DNA of 64,000 bases from Bog-473 sp963704355 (GTDB taxonomy: Bacteria; Actinomycetota; Acidimicrobiia; Acidimicrobiales; RAAP-2): positions 1,054,001-1,118,000 of the forward strand of contig OY969891.1 of assembly GCA_963704355.1 (NCBI GenBank), given 5' to 3'. Below the pieces are notes generated by a model that saw only the letters and a list, made by a program, of their open reading frames with translations, ran no database searches and was not told where the DNA came from. Made by a program: the position numbers and the translations under genes. Shown one piece after another: positions 63,404-64,000 of this stretch (position 1 is its first letter; every line of letters begins with the position of its first letter).

Positions 63404-64000
63404 ATGGTCGGCGGGGCGGACCTTCGCGACGGCACGTTCGAGGTGACCGGCGTTGAGACGGCGCCGGACGACCATCCCTCGGAAGAGCAGACGCCTGACG
63501 CGCCACATCCCCACTGGGGTCGCCGCCTCCAGGTCTGGCGGTCACCGCCCGGCCAGCCCGCCTGGGCGCGTCCGCTGCTGCTGGCCGTGACCGCGCTCGC
63601 CGCGCTCGCCTACTCGTGGCACGTCGGGTCGACGATCGAGATCTACTACGGGGCGGCCGTGCGCAGCATGTCCCAGAGCTGGCACAACTTCTTCTTCGGC
63701 GCGTTCGACCCGGCCGGCACCGTCACCGTGGACAAGCTGCCCGGGGCGCTGTGGCTGCAGGCGCTCTCCGTCCGGCTCTTCGGCTTCCACGTGTGGTCCA
63801 TCATGCTGCCGCAGGCCGTCGAGGGGGCCCTGACCGTGCTCGTGCTGTACCACGCGGTGCGCCGCCTGGCGGGACCGCTCGCGGGCCTTCTGGCCGTCCT
63901 CGTGCTTGCCGCCTACCCGGCGACCGTCACCCTCGACCGCGGGAACATCCCCGACAGCCTGATGATCCTGCTGCTCGTGCTGGCGGCGGACTCGACCGTC
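63404..64000 (+). CDS. GT39-type membrane glycosyltransferase, N-terminal part
   Basis: The frame from ATG 63404 is open to the window end (199 codons). After about 45 charged residues comes a membrane segment (LLLAVTALAALAYSWHVG), then YYGAAVRSMSQSWHNFFFGA, FDPAGTVTVDKLPGALWLQA and LDRGNIPDSLMILLL. This matches actinobacterial GT39 / ArnT-like enzymes that use polyprenyl-phosphate sugars outside the membrane. The Asp in VDKLPG and the NIPDSL segment fit the active-site loops. The 3' end is cut. Confidence 0.85.
   Translation, partial: MVGGADLRDGTFEVTGVETAPDDHPSEEQTPDAPHPHWGRRLQVWRSPPGQPAWARPLLLAVTALAALAYSWHVGSTIEIYYGAAVRSMSQSWHNFFFGAFDPAGTVTVDKLPGALWLQALSVRLFGFHVWSIMLPQAVEGALTVLVLYHAVRRLAGPLAGLLAVLVLAAYPATVTLDRGNIPDSLMILLLVLAADSTV

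Overview
This window is a high-GC bacterial chromosome segment that looks actinobacterial, most likely class Acidimicrobiia. The evidence is the str, S10, spc and alpha ribosomal operons in standard order, a C-terminal GMGG repeat on GroEL, the block glmM-glmS-acpS-nnr-alr-udg-tsaE-tsaB-rimI, GTG and TTG starts with 4-base stop/start overlaps, and four-cysteine zinc forms of S4, S14, L24 and L36. The class assignment is an inference from gene order and protein character; no 16S gene is present. Layout: bases 1-25078 hold the 3' end of fusA, tuf, rpsJ, the S10/spc operons (rplC to rplO), secY, adk and map. A five-gene accessory insert follows (a FUSC-like membrane protein and a PadR/ABC exporter operon), then infA, rpmJ, rpsM, rpsK, rpsD, rpoA, rplQ and truA. 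Bases 25079-35939 are an enlarged phosphate-uptake locus: candidate PHO boxes, pstS, a hairpin, pstC, pstA, pstB, two more PstS-like proteins with C-terminal membrane anchors, a sortase-fold protein whose catalytic Cys position is Ser, and a cupredoxin-like lipoprotein. Bases 36163-45666 return to housekeeping: rplM-rpsI, glmM, glmS, acpS, nnr, alr, udg, tsaE, tsaB and rimI. Bases 45667-60250 form an accessory island between rimI and groESL, a place where many actinobacteria carry tsaD. It contains an arsR/arsC/arsC cassette bracketed by two copies of the rimI 3' end, a YceI protein, two intact secreted phosphoesterases with a decayed duplicate block between them, a GYD protein, a glycosyltransferase and GH13 glucosidase pair, and three paralogous secreted proteins of unknown function. 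Bases 60249-64000 carry groES-groEL under a sigma70-like promoter and a CIRCE operator, a small proline-rich membrane protein, a long inverted repeat, and the start of a GT39-type membrane glycosyltransferase. Working together: the first half builds the ribosome, its secretion channel and RNA polymerase alpha. The middle locus is built for phosphate capture at the cell surface. The island adds arsenate reduction (arsenate is a phosphate mimic taken up by Pst) and secreted phosphoesterases that could release phosphate, so phosphate economy recurs through the accessory DNA. The most unusual signals are the long Ala/Glu-rich tails on L4, L22, S3, L29 and S17, including one module shared by L4 and S17; the enlarged pst locus with a Cys-less sortase; the rimI 3'-end duplication around the arsenate cassette; the mosaic pseudogene block at 50.8-51.5 kb; the secreted three-paralog family; and several strong hairpin or palindrome elements.
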